Positions 40,531 through 49,358 are shown, counted from the first letter of the stretch. The stretch: 64,000 bases of DNA from Methanoplanus sp. FWC-SCC4 (GCF_032878975.1 NZ_CP043875.1:1852370-1916369); one strand, 5' to 3'. Notes: generated from the letters alone by a model not told the origin. Numbers and translations: made by a program.

Positions 40531-41001
40531 ATGAGTGATACAAAATATAAGTTATATACAGTATATTTCGGGGTAATCGGCATCCTGGCCACATTACTCG
40601 GACTTGCCGATATCCTTGTCCAGTTGGGGATATCAGGCGGAATTGAATCAGGAATAATGCAAATCTCAGGGGACGACTTTTTCCGGTGGGCATGGGGAGG
40701 TCTTGTGGTGCTCTTCGGGGGCATCCTGATACTCTCCGGATGCAGGGATATCAAAGATATGCACCAGTTTTCAAAGGTGCTTTTGGGATCGGTTATGGTA
40801 TGGATTATCGCAGGGTGCGATATCTTTGCGATGATATGTGAGAGTATCCCGGCACCGGCGGATGCACCCGGGTTTTTAAATTCGTTTGCAGGCTTTACCG
40901 GGGGATTTGCACCACCATACGCACCTGCTGTAATACTCCTGCCGTTCACCTTTGCGGCACTTTTGATGTATTATACGGAAGGTTATGCAAAAGAGGATTA
41001 G
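40531..41001 (+). CDS. Small membrane protein at the end of the feo operon
   Basis: 156 residues, about four hydrophobic segments (LYTVYFGVIGILATLLGLAD; GLVVLFGGILILSG; VLLGSVMVWIIAGCDIFAM; a C-terminal helix). I recognise no family. Its ATG follows the FeoB stop by one base, so it belongs to the operon and may be an accessory subunit of iron uptake. An ACTAA-TTTT-TTAGT inverted repeat at 41082-41095 lies after it. Confidence 0.6.
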   Translation: MSDTKYKLYTVYFGVIGILATLLGLADILVQLGISGGIESGIMQISGDDFFRWAWGGLVVLFGGILILSGCRDIKDMHQFSKVLLGSVMVWIIAGCDIFAMICESIPAPADAPGFLNSFAGFTGGFAPPYAPAVILLPFTFAALLMYYTEGYAKED

Positions 41002-41390
41002 ACGGAATATTAATATTTTACTTTTTAAAAGAATCCAATAGAGACTCCTTTTTTTCACAACTAAACTGATTTTGCAGAGAAACTAATTTTTTAGTCTGCT
41101 TAGTATAATTTAGCACACTGTGATTTCAAAAAATATTTCCATCAGATTATTCCATAAAAAATAAAATCACATTATCAGATTAAATAACATAGAAAGGCTT
41201 TTTGGGTTCACCTGCAGGCAAAGCAGGAGAGCTTAAAAATAAAGCAGACCTGCGGACCGAATTGACAAATTTATTTTATAAAATATTGCCAAGCATATAA
41301 TTTTTTTTAGCTAAGATCATTAGGCTTTCGCTTTGGCATTCTGATAGTTGGAATAAATCAGCACAGGAATGCCGGGCAGGAGTTTTAAAA
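41002..41390. other. Intergenic region after the feo operon
   Basis: 389 bases without a gene. It contains the ACTAA-TTTT-TTAGT inverted repeat (41082-41095, possible terminator or metal-regulator site) and a hairpin CCTGC-AGGCAAA-GCAGG (about 41212-41228) of unknown use. The promoter of the PEF-CTERM protein should lie near 41340-41390. Nothing else is evident. Confidence 0.4.
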
Positions 41391-42218
41391 ATGATACAAA
41401 AACAAAGGATTCGCAGGCAATGCGTAATTATGGGATGCCTTCTGATACTTTTATCAGGTGTTTCATACGCATCTGCCGATACCGGCGGAGACTGTGACAT
41501 AATGTGGGATCTGACACATGGTGTATATTTAAATTATGAGCCTGCCGGTGATTATTCAGTTCTTACCGGTATGCTTGAAGGAAAGGGTTACACTGTTGAT
41601 ACAACAGATATAGGACTCAACAATGTGGATCTCAGTGATTATGAAGTTCTTGTACTTAGCATTGGTTCATCCTATTTTAGTCCCTATACACCTGATGAAA
41701 TCAGTACGATTAAAACATTTGTGGCCAACGGAGGAGGCCTCCTGATAATGGGCGAGAATACTGGTTGTCCAAATGATAATTTAAACCCGGTATCACAGGA
41801 ATTCGGAACGACTCTTGGAATATCTTACCTCTCCCCTATTGATCTATATATTACAGACATGACAACACATCCGGTATTCAACGGAGTGAGTATGTTTTAT
41901 TACAGGGCGGCAGGTGAACTTGCAGGCGCCGGTGCACTCAGCGGTCCTGCCATTGCATGGACAGATGATGGAGAAATTGTGATGACGGCAGTTAGCAGTC
42001 CGGGAAAGGTCATTGTAACAGGAGACTGTAACTTCTGTGATAATGACTATATTGCAGAGGCTGACAACCTGGCTCTGTCTGAAAATATTTTTGACTGGCT
42101 TTGCTGTAGTTCACCAATACCCACTCCGGAATACCCGACACTTATGATACCCGGAGCTCTAATATTGGGAATGTTATTTATTACAGGATTTATGAGAATT
42201 AACAAAAAGGAGGATTAA
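41391..42218 (+). CDS. Secreted surface protein with PEF-CTERM-like sorting signal
   Basis: 275 residues: signal peptide (about 12-28), a flavodoxin-like/ThuA-like domain that reads as a DUF4350 or glutamine-amidotransferase-like fold (YSVLTGMLEGKGYTVDT, EVLVLSIGSSYFSPYTPDEIS, GGGLLIMGENTGC) and a C-terminal tripartite motif: PTPEYP, a hydrophobic helix, then basic residues MRINKKED. This is the pattern of PEF-CTERM substrates of archaeosortases, so the protein is probably cleaved and anchored to the cell surface. No archaeosortase gene is in the window. Confidence 0.7.
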   Translation: MIQKQRIRRQCVIMGCLLILLSGVSYASADTGGDCDIMWDLTHGVYLNYEPAGDYSVLTGMLEGKGYTVDTTDIGLNNVDLSDYEVLVLSIGSSYFSPYTPDEISTIKTFVANGGGLLIMGENTGCPNDNLNPVSQEFGTTLGISYLSPIDLYITDMTTHPVFNGVSMFYYRAAGELAGAGALSGPAIAWTDDGEIVMTAVSSPGKVIVTGDCNFCDNDYIAEADNLALSENIFDWLCCSSPIPTPEYPTLMIPGALILGMLFITGFMRINKKED

Positions 42219-42420
42219 AACAAATTTTTTAATAATTTATTCCATTTTTGCAAGGGATGAAACATTCACAAAGAATGATTATTTTCTTAGTTATGTTTTT
42301 ATCTGGCAAAACAGGAAGTTTCATGATCAGAATCAGCCAATAATCATTCAGCTTTCAGACAGGTTTTCACGGACACAAATTAAAAAAAATGTTTAATATT
42401 TATACTTCCTGACAGTCAGA

Positions 42421-42885
42421 CTACTCAGACCGGTCTTTTACTGAACGCTTAACCAGGCAGTACTCTGAGAAATCCTCAAGAGTGTGAAGCTCTGAACCCC
42501 TTTCCTTTAGGAATTCAACAAAATAATGTATCTGCTCAATTGTTTTCGGGTGAAGCTCGTGCTCCATGATACATGCATCATCGTTTGCGATATCAGCGGG
42601 AACATCAATCAGCTTTAAAAAAGACATCAGGGTGTCATGCCTGTATTTGATGACGCTGGCAATCTCCCTTCCCTTCGGCTTTAGAAGAACGCCCTCATAT
42701 TTCCTGTATTCAATCATCCCGAGTTTGTCAAGCTTAATAAACATCTCAACAACGGAAGGAGGGCTTACATTAAGTTCCTTTGCAATATCCCTTGTTTTTG
42801 CGTATCCTTTTATAAGACTGACATTGAGGATTGCCTCGAGATAATCCTCGGCTTTTCTGCTAAGACTGCTGTTTAAACCACTCAT
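42421..42885 (-). CDS. DtxR/MntR-family metal-dependent regulator
   Basis: 154 residues. An N-terminal winged helix-turn-helix (KAEDYLEAILNVSLIKGYAKTRDIAKELNVSPPSVVEMFIKLDKLG) followed by a metal-sensing dimerisation domain (HDTLMSFLKLIDVP, ACIMEHELHPKTIEQ, where Cys, Glu and His metal ligands are expected). It probably represses feo or other iron/manganese genes. Two palindromes lie upstream at 42929-42985. The downstream end is short, so it is of the two-domain type without the SH3-like tail. Confidence 0.88.
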   Translation of the reverse strand: MSGLNSSLSRKAEDYLEAILNVSLIKGYAKTRDIAKELNVSPPSVVEMFIKLDKLGMIEYRKYEGVLLKPKGREIASVIKYRHDTLMSFLKLIDVPADIANDDACIMEHELHPKTIEQIHYFVEFLKERGSELHTLEDFSEYCLVKRSVKDRSE

Positions 42886-43768
42886 AGAATATCACCGGAA
42901 AAACCGGGGTTATCATCAATTTAAAAAATTCAGGAATATCTTCCTGAAATTTGAATCTTTTATTTGTCACCCTAACAATATTAGGTTATCTGAAAAATAA
43001 CCAGAACAGGATATGCATCATTATCAATTCTTTGTATGTAAATTTTCAAGAAAATCTGAAATATAAATTTAAAAAAGATATTAACGGAAATTAAGGATTA
43101 ATTCCAATATATCGATATATTTACCGGTTTGCGTTTTACATCTGGCATTATTTCTCTAAATAATAAACCAGTGAAACCAAAAAAACGGTTTTACCAGGGA
43201 TTCATATATTGGAGCATAAATATACTCCTGATTTGTCCGCGTAAAGTCAAAAGGCGGCAATTTAGTGGGATAAATCGTTTCCTAAACACCTCAACGGGAT
43301 CTTTGTGTCACAGAACCTTTTCTCTTTTTTTTGCAGTCGTCCATATCGCTTCCGGCGAGATGAAGCAGGCTTAAAAGTGCAGGAGGCATATTTTTGGTAT
43401 CAGAAATACCCCTCAGAGATGCTCTTGTGCCCGTCTAAATCACCTCCAAAAAGATATTTTGACAATCTCTTTTGTTGGCATCATAAGCATCGGTCCAAAA
43501 GACCGGTTCAACAGAGCAGGGAACAGAGACTTTCAAACGTAAATCCTGTCTCGAATCTGTATTTTTCTCAATTTTTTCTTCATCGTTCATTTTAATTTAT
43601 CACCTCATTATTCTCTGATATAAATTAGGCATTTAGGCTGCAATAAACAGAACCCGAAAAATGTTCAGCCAAATTAGAAATTCCTAAAAATTTTTCGGCA
43701 AATTTTGTTTTTTTGTTATTCTAAAATATTTAATTATAAATAAAGCAAAAATAATATTTACTGATATC
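42886..43768. other. 883-bp intergenic region
   Basis: Holds the regulator's promoter and palindromes at its left end (see 42929-42985). The rest is AT-rich. Frames at 43129-43374 and 43305-43595 exist, but the codon pattern is unlike a real gene and no ribosome-binding sequence is seen. A middle stretch (about 43225-43560) is less AT-rich than its surroundings and may be a decayed gene or mobile-element remnant. TTAGGCATTTAGGC (about 43625-43638) and TTAG-N6-CTAA (43674-43687) are further half-site repeats near the start of the methyltransferase gene. Confidence 0.35.
42929..42985 (-). promoter_or_regulatory. Palindromes in the promoter of the DtxR-family gene
   Basis: A perfect palindrome TTCAGGAA-TATC-TTCCTGAA (42929-42948) lies between a TATA-like AAATAAAAGATT (about 42953-42966, minus strand) and the ATG, about where transcription should begin. 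A second, CCTAA-CAATA-TTAGG (42971-42985), lies just upstream of the TATA element. Both are good candidate operators for autoregulation by the DtxR-family protein. Confidence 0.55.
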
Positions 43769-44341
43769 ATGAAGAAGAAAGAAGATACCGGAAATGAAAA
43801 AATGCCGGACACAGTATTCAGAATAATGGCTTTTACCATAAAAATAAACGATTTATTCAACCCGCCATCTGAACTTGTAAAATTGGCAGGAATTAAAGAA
43901 GGCATGACAGTCGTTGATTACGGCTGCGGTCCCGGAAGCAACACAATATGGGCATCAGAATATGCAGGTGAAACCGGTCTTGTATATGCAGTCGATATAC
44001 ATCCCCTTGCTATTGAAATGGTCACAAAAATGGCAGAAAAAAACAATCTCTCAAACATAAAAACAGCACTTGCAAAAGGTTATAATTCAGGACTCGAAAA
44101 TGAGACCGCAGACCTTGTAATGGCACTGGACATGTTCCACATGATAGAAGAACCGGAGAAATTTCTTTCTGAAATAAAAAGAATACTAAAACCTGACGGA
44201 GTTTTGTTCATAGACGACGGCCATCAGCCAAGGGAATCTGCCAGGAATAAAATAATCGCATCAGGGCTCTTTAAAATAGAAGAAGAGAACAAACGGTTCC
44301 TCAGGTGCAGGATTAAGACAAATACTCAGTTATCTTCATAA
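43769..44341 (+). CDS. Class I SAM-dependent methyltransferase
   Basis: 190 residues. The Rossmann fold has the SAM-binding motif VVDYGCGPGSNT (motif I), an acidic end of strand 2 (VYAVDIHPLAIE), and LVMALDMFHMIEEPEKFLSEIKRILKPDGVLF as motifs III/post-III. Small UbiE/ArsM-like type with no extra domain; the acceptor cannot be predicted. No ribosome-binding site is evident, so it may be leaderless. Convergent with the flavoprotein gene at 44336, overlapping it by six bases. Confidence 0.85.
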   Translation: MKKKEDTGNEKMPDTVFRIMAFTIKINDLFNPPSELVKLAGIKEGMTVVDYGCGPGSNTIWASEYAGETGLVYAVDIHPLAIEMVTKMAEKNNLSNIKTALAKGYNSGLENETADLVMALDMFHMIEEPEKFLSEIKRILKPDGVLFIDDGHQPRESARNKIIASGLFKIEEENKRFLRCRIKTNTQLSS

Positions 44342-45238
44342 TCTGGAAATATCAAGAGCCGATCTTAGTGCCTCTTCAACCTCTGCCTTTAATCCCGTTA
44401 CATTTCTTAGATCCCTGATCTCATCAATGTTGTCGACAAGTATCTGACCTGATTTTTTTATCCCCACATTTGCCATAAAGGAATCAGTGACTGAAATGAG
44501 GCATTTGAAATTGAAGTCACCCTCTCTTCCCGCAACAGCAAGAAGAATGCCTTTTGGGTTATTTTTTGAATGCAAAAGAGTCCTCTTTGCATGATATGCC
44601 TGAAAACGATCCATGCAGATTTTAAGTCCCCCGGGAACCGTGTTCGTGTAAACCGGCGAACATATGACAACCAGTGAGGCACCGTGGACATAACTGATTA
44701 TGTCCTGCATTTCATCGCGGAAAACGCAGAAACCATAATTATAGCACTGGTAGCATCCGATGCAGGAGTGGATGTTTAAGTCATCCAGATAAATGACAGC
44801 CGGAATTTTCCCAAGCGACTTTGCTGTTTTAGAAGCCCACCCTGCAAATATGGAACAGTTCCCGTCAGGCCTCGGACTTCCCTGAATAATTACAACATCA
44901 GGAGAATCCCTCTTGTGACCGGCGTACATCTTCTTGATCCTCTCCTTCTTAATTAAAAGGTGCTCAACAAAGTCCGAAGGAAACTCCCTGAGATTCTCTG
45001 CCCATTCATCAAATTTTAAAAATGCAGTCTTTTCAGCCTCAAGCGGAACTGTCGGGGAATATTCATAGGTGTTGGTTCTGAAATCAAACAGAAATTCGCC
45101 ATTCATTACAAGTGTCAGTATGTACCGATACATCCCGGGATAAGGCGCTCTGCCCGACTCACGACAGAGAACAAGATAAAACTCATCTCCTCCGCCGTAT
45201 ATTTTTTCCTCCCTGAGAATTTCTGATGAGACTGACAC
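44336..45238 (-). CDS. NADPH-dependent FMN reductase / Fe-S flavoprotein with N-terminal extension
   Basis: 300 residues from a GTG; the start is uncertain. Residues about 1-115 are an extra domain (YLVLCRESGRAPYPGMYRYI, LFDFRTNTYEY) with no family I recognise. The rest is a flavodoxin-fold reductase: FMN loop QGSPRPDGNCS, a four-cysteine cluster motif CIGCYQCYNYGFC, and FMN-ring region SPVYTNTVPGGLKICMDR. The extension distinguishes it from the three shorter relatives (10029, 37490, 58870) and may bind a partner. Confidence 0.85.
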   Translation of the reverse strand: MSVSSEILREEKIYGGGDEFYLVLCRESGRAPYPGMYRYILTLVMNGEFLFDFRTNTYEYSPTVPLEAEKTAFLKFDEWAENLREFPSDFVEHLLIKKERIKKMYAGHKRDSPDVVIIQGSPRPDGNCSIFAGWASKTAKSLGKIPAVIYLDDLNIHSCIGCYQCYNYGFCVFRDEMQDIISYVHGASLVVICSPVYTNTVPGGLKICMDRFQAYHAKRTLLHSKNNPKGILLAVAGREGDFNFKCLISVTDSFMANVGIKKSGQILVDNIDEIRDLRNVTGLKAEVEEALRSALDISRL

Positions 45239-45380
45239 ACATGTTTCAGTTGACAGACATTATAATTAATAATTTGCCGTGTTTTTTCTCAGGCCGTACA
45301 GGAAGTCCGGTTAGATACCCCTTTATATATCCGTAGTGACACAATAGGGAATTATCAGGGAAATCTGAAAAGGGGGAACC

Positions 45381-47834
45381 ATGGCGATTACGGAAGATGA
45401 GAAAAAGGAGAAGGGGAAAAAAACCGAAATCAAAATCACCGGAATGCACTGTGCATCATGTGCCATAAATCTTGAAAATGCCCTGAAAAAAGCAGAAGGG
45501 ATCGATGAGGCATCGGTTGATATCTCATCCGAAAATGCAAGGATCTCATTTGACCCTGAAAAAATAAATTTCAGGGAGATAGAAAAGCTTGTCAAAGAAA
45601 CAGGCTACGGAGTCCTGAAGGCACAGAAAAAAATCAAAGTCGGCGGAATGCACTGTGCATCATGTGTTGGGACGGTTAAGGCCGCACTTGAAAAAATAAA
45701 CGGAGTCGAGTCCGCTGAAGTAAACTTAACAGACAACTCCGCAATAATCACCTACATAACAGGTGAAGCAGACTTATCCGATTTTAAATCCGCAATAGAA
45801 GAGGCAGGATATGATTATATAGGAACGGACGAGGAAGCCGGCCGTGACATTGAAGCAGAATACTTTGAAGCCGAACAGAAGAACAGGGTGAAGATGATGG
45901 CTGTCGGTTTCAGTGTCTCAGCTGTCCTCCTTCTAATCATGTTCTCCGGCATAAAACTCCCTTTCCCAAATGCCTACCTGATGTTTGTCATCACAACGCC
46001 TCCTTTTTTTTATCTAGGATACCCGATATTCAAAGCGGCTTACAGTTCGCTTAAAAACAGGGCACTCAATATGGATGTTATGTATGCACTCGGAATCGGG
46101 GTTGCATACCTCTCATCAGTCTTTGGAACTTTTGAGATCTTTCTGACACGGGAATTTCTGTTTTATGAAACCGCACTGATGCTTGCATCATTCCTGACAC
46201 TTGGAAGGTACCTTGAGGCAAACGCAAAAGGCAGAACCAACGAGGCTGTAAAAAAACTCATCAGCCTGAAACCAAAAACAGCGTTTGTAAAACGGGCGGA
46301 TGATTTTCTTGAAATATCCGCAGAAGAAGTTGTACCGGGAGACGAAATCCTTGTAAAACCGGGAGGAAAAATCCCTGTCGACGGCACCGTCATCTCAGGC
46401 GAGGCCTTCATCGATGAATCGATGATAACAGGCGAACCGATTCCGGTTAGAAAGGAGAAGGACGACAGTGTTATCGGCGGAACCCTGAATACAAGCGGTG
46501 CTGTGGTATTCAGGTCGACAAAGGTCGGAAAGGACACAGTTCTCTCACAGATCATTTTGTTTGTGGAAGAGACACAGAGGTCAAAGCCGCCTGTCCAGCG
46601 TATCGCAGACATGGCAGTTGCCTACTTTATCCCTGCAATACTTACTATTGCAACCGTATCCGCAATTTTGTGGTATTTTGTCTTCGACAGCACTCCGGTT
46701 TTTGCAATGACAGTATTCATCTCCGTAATTGTCATTGCATGCCCCTGTGCCCTCGGCCTCGCAACCCCTACCGCCGTTACAGTCGGCATAGGACGTGGTG
46801 CAGAGCTTGGAATCCTCATTAAAAACGGTGAAGCACTTGAGATCTCCGAAAAACTCAGAACCGTTGTCTTTGATAAAACAGGAACGCTTACCATCGGAAA
46901 ACCGGACGTAACATCAGTCACGGGGTTTGAAACAGACGAAAAAGAACTCATTTCACTGGCAGCAGGCGTTGAGATGCAGTCAGAACACCCGATTGGAATG
47001 GCAATTGTGAACAGGGCAAAAGAACAAAATATTCAGCCCAAACCAATGGAAGATTTCAAATCATACGCAGGGGGCGGCGTTTTGGCTGTTTCAAACGGCA
47101 TGCAGATATATGCAGGAAACAGGGATTTCATCGCAAACAACGGAATCACCATAACAGCTGAAACAGAAGAAGAGCTCTTGGCAAATGAAAAGAGGGGAAG
47201 AACTGCAATAATAATCGCAAAAGAAAAATCCGTCATTGGTGTCATCTCAATTGCCGACATGTTAAAAGAGAGCACTCCGGCCGCAATTGAGGAGATAAAA
47301 AGACTGGGACTCTCTGTTGCAATGATTACGGGGGACAATGCAATAACAGCCCTCTCAATAGCAGACGAGGCAGGAATAAAACAGGTCTACGCAAATGTTC
47401 TTCCAAAAGACAAGGCCACAGAAGTAGGCCGTATTCGTGAAGAATCCTCCGGGATGATCGCCTTTGTAGGAGACGGAATTAACGATGCACCCGCACTTGC
47501 AGAGGCAGATGTCGGTATTGCAGTCGGGAGCGGCACAGAAGTTGCACTTGAGAGTGCAGACATAGTCCTGATGAGAAACAATCTGCTTGACGTTGCCGCC
47601 TCAATAGAACTCTCAAACAAGGTGATGTCAAGAATAAAAATGAACCTCTTCTGGGCTTTTGCATACAATACAGCATTAATACCTGTGGCGGCAGGCCTTC
47701 TCTACCCGCTTTACGGAATTGTCTTCCGGCCCGAATATGCGGGGGCAGCAATGGTTTTAAGCTCGGTTACGGTCGTTTCACTCTCACTTCTGCTCAAAAA
47801 CTACACTCCAAAGGCGGTTCTTTTAAAAACCTGA
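45381..47834 (+). CDS. copA: Copper-translocating P-type ATPase (CopA)
   Basis: 817 residues, full-length P1B-ATPase with two N-terminal heavy-metal-associated domains (CASC at residues 25-28 and 92-95). Eight membrane helices are expected; the CPC motif of the metal pathway is at 454-456 (IACPCALGL) and the phosphorylated Asp at 498 (DKTGTLT). The TGES-type loop (MITGEPIPVRKEK) and the GDGINDAPAL hinge are intact. It exports Cu(I). No adjacent CopY/CsoR regulator or copper chaperone is seen; the HTH regulator downstream is on the opposite strand and of another family. Confidence 0.96.
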   Translation: MAITEDEKKEKGKKTEIKITGMHCASCAINLENALKKAEGIDEASVDISSENARISFDPEKINFREIEKLVKETGYGVLKAQKKIKVGGMHCASCVGTVKAALEKINGVESAEVNLTDNSAIITYITGEADLSDFKSAIEEAGYDYIGTDEEAGRDIEAEYFEAEQKNRVKMMAVGFSVSAVLLLIMFSGIKLPFPNAYLMFVITTPPFFYLGYPIFKAAYSSLKNRALNMDVMYALGIGVAYLSSVFGTFEIFLTREFLFYETALMLASFLTLGRYLEANAKGRTNEAVKKLISLKPKTAFVKRADDFLEISAEEVVPGDEILVKPGGKIPVDGTVISGEAFIDESMITGEPIPVRKEKDDSVIGGTLNTSGAVVFRSTKVGKDTVLSQIILFVEETQRSKPPVQRIADMAVAYFIPAILTIATVSAILWYFVFDSTPVFAMTVFISVIVIACPCALGLATPTAVTVGIGRGAELGILIKNGEALEISEKLRTVVFDKTGTLTIGKPDVTSVTGFETDEKELISLAAGVEMQSEHPIGMAIVNRAKEQNIQPKPMEDFKSYAGGGVLAVSNGMQIYAGNRDFIANNGITITAETEEELLANEKRGRTAIIIAKEKSVIGVISIADMLKESTPAAIEEIKRLGLSVAMITGDNAITALSIADEAGIKQVYANVLPKDKATEVGRIREESSGMIAFVGDGINDAPALAEADVGIAVGSGTEVALESADIVLMRNNLLDVAASIELSNKVMSRIKMNLFWAFAYNTALIPVAAGLLYPLYGIVFRPEYAGAAMVLSSVTVVSLSLLLKNYTPKAVLLKT

Positions 47835-47916
47835 AAAAAACGAAAAAATATTTTAAATTTTCAAAAACCAGCGGGAGGCATTGACCCAGATTGCCAGGGA
47901 TTTCCCTGATAACCGG

Positions 47917-48405
47917 TCATTCCAGCCGGTTTTCAAGAGAATCAAGGGCCTCAATTATAGTCGCAGTCTCCGGTTTCATAATCGCAACCGGCACCTCCAC
48001 AACCTTTTCAATTATTGATGCAAGAATCGGTGCGCAAACTATCCCCGAAGCACCCTCCTTTTCAGCCCTGACGGCTGATACAATGCATTCCTCCATCGTA
48101 TATGCAGGATATCCCCTTATTTTATATTTCTCCTCCCCGATTGTCACCCTTCTGGATTCAACCTCGTCAAGCAGGAATTTCGCGGCGATGACTGCTACAA
48201 ATTTATTATCATGAGGTTCAAGTGCCCTTACTATCGCCTGAACAGTTGAAAACCTTGGATCTCTTTCACCCGACGTGATTTTGTAGACTGTTGCCGGGGG
48301 TATTTTAGCCCTCTCTGCAAGCTCTTTTATGCTGACTCCCTTTCTTTCGAGCTCTTCTTCCAGAGCAGCCTTAAAACCAATCTGAAATATTCTCTGCGAA
48401 AACAT
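47917..48405 (-). CDS. HTH transcriptional regulator, possible TrpY-like
   Basis: 162 residues. An N-terminal XRE-type helix-turn-helix (GVSIKELAERAKIPPATVYKITSGERDP, about 24-50) is followed by a small ligand-binding-like domain (GYPAYTMEECIVSAVRAEKEGASGIVCAPILASIIEKV) that slightly resembles substrate-binding folds. Its promoter contains a TTGTACAA palindrome (48423-48430), the same TGTACA box as in the trpB2 promoter at 28383-28408. A TrpY-like role in tryptophan control is therefore attractive, but family identity should be checked by profile search. Confidence 0.7.
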   Translation of the reverse strand: MFSQRIFQIGFKAALEEELERKGVSIKELAERAKIPPATVYKITSGERDPRFSTVQAIVRALEPHDNKFVAVIAAKFLLDEVESRRVTIGEEKYKIRGYPAYTMEECIVSAVRAEKEGASGIVCAPILASIIEKVVEVPVAIMKPETATIIEALDSLENRLE

Positions 48406-48422
48406 GATTACTCAGTCTACAA

Positions 48423-48430
48423 TTGTACAA
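48423..48430 (-). promoter_or_regulatory. TGTACA palindrome in the HTH regulator promoter
   Basis: TTGTACAA (48423-48430), overlapped by TACAATTGTA (48418-48427), lies 18 bases before the regulator start at 48405 and just after a TATA-like AATAATATATGG (about 48436-48449, minus strand). The position near the transcription start fits autorepression. The sequence matches the TRP-box consensus TGTACA seen at trpB2. Confidence 0.55.
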
Positions 48431-48494
48431 ACAGACCATATATTATTTTCCCTCAAGTGACAATATGAGAATTTAGATCTCAATACTTTCCGGA

Positions 48495-49043
48495 TCAGAT
48501 ATGGCATGATAATACCAGACAATCCTCATCAGAATATTCCGCAAAATTATCCGGTGAAAAACTCAGATAATCCCCTGTCGGAAACAGATGACCTCCGTAT
48601 CCGGTGTAAAGCCCGTCATATACCCTGTAAAACGACTCAGACGATTTATTGTACCCATCCATATCCCCGGATGATGCACCTCTTAAAGCCTCATCCAGAT
48701 ATTTTTTTAGTAAATCTGTATTCATGCCGTCAGATTCGGCCTCCTTTAACAGACGACTCATTTCGGGGAGTTCATCTGCCGGTGTTATCCTTATCTCAGG
48801 ATAGAGGATATCCATATCTGTATCCAAAACTGCCCCTAAATCAGACTGAATTAAGGAGAGAGGAACACATTCCTCTTTAAGCCCTGTTAATCCCATGTTT
48901 ATGTTTTTTGAAAACAAACAAATTTTTGAACCCATGTTAATCTCTGTCCGGGTGATGCAAGGGTCTTCAATTATATCCTGTATCATTTTTTCGCCTTTTT
49001 TACTCGTACCGGAGATGAAGGATTCCGGTAACTCCTGCCTCAT
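48495..49043 (-). CDS. Hypothetical protein
   Basis: 182 residues, no membrane helix, signal peptide or known motif. Four cysteines are scattered. The C-terminal half is rich in Tyr, Ser and Asp (SESFYRVYDGLYTGYGG). I recognise no family. It lies alone between the HTH regulator and the coenzyme M cluster, pointing away from the latter. The reading frame is long and free of odd codon use, so it is probably real. Confidence 0.6.
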   Translation of the reverse strand: MRQELPESFISGTSKKGEKMIQDIIEDPCITRTEINMGSKICLFSKNINMGLTGLKEECVPLSLIQSDLGAVLDTDMDILYPEIRITPADELPEMSRLLKEAESDGMNTDLLKKYLDEALRGASSGDMDGYNKSSESFYRVYDGLYTGYGGHLFPTGDYLSFSPDNFAEYSDEDCLVLSCHI

Positions 49044-49356
49044 TGAATATAAGATTCATTTCAAAATGGTATAAATGATTAAAACATAACCCATTCAAAA
49101 GACTAACCTGATGGTTAAACACCTGCACCAAAACCATTATTCGATGAGTTAAAAAACCAAAAACAGCCGGGTAAAACAGACCCGATAAATGCCCCCAGAA
49201 AACCCCTGAAATTTATGCACAGGACAATTCAATCATACAATATCTCGTACTTTTTTATACATAACGCCAATCTCAAAATGTAATTTTGTTATTAAAGTAT
49301 CAATTATTTGATCATAATGGAACAGTTTAAACAATATGATGCATTAAAAATAATGC
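49044..49356. other. Promoter region of the coenzyme M cluster
   Basis: 313 bases without a gene. A TATA-like ttttttatacata is at about 49251-49263. Further downstream are GTTTAAAC (49325-49332) and a perfect palindrome that reaches into the first start codon (49339-49358). These are the only strong regulatory features seen. Confidence 0.45.
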
Positions 49357-49358
49357 AT
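49339..49358 (+). promoter_or_regulatory. Perfect 20-base palindrome spanning the start codon of the ABC ATPase gene
   Basis: ATGCATTA-AAAA-TAATGCAT, eight-base arms around a four-base spacer; its last two bases are the first two of the ATG at 49357. No Shine-Dalgarno sequence precedes the start. The palindrome could be an operator or, in RNA, a hairpin that controls initiation of the first gene of the coenzyme M cluster. Confidence 0.6.

Noticed and set aside
43129-43595. Two overlapping plus-strand frames in the large intergenic region
   Set aside because: No start signal, composition unlike the neighbouring genes, no recognisable domain; kept only as an unexplained stretch.
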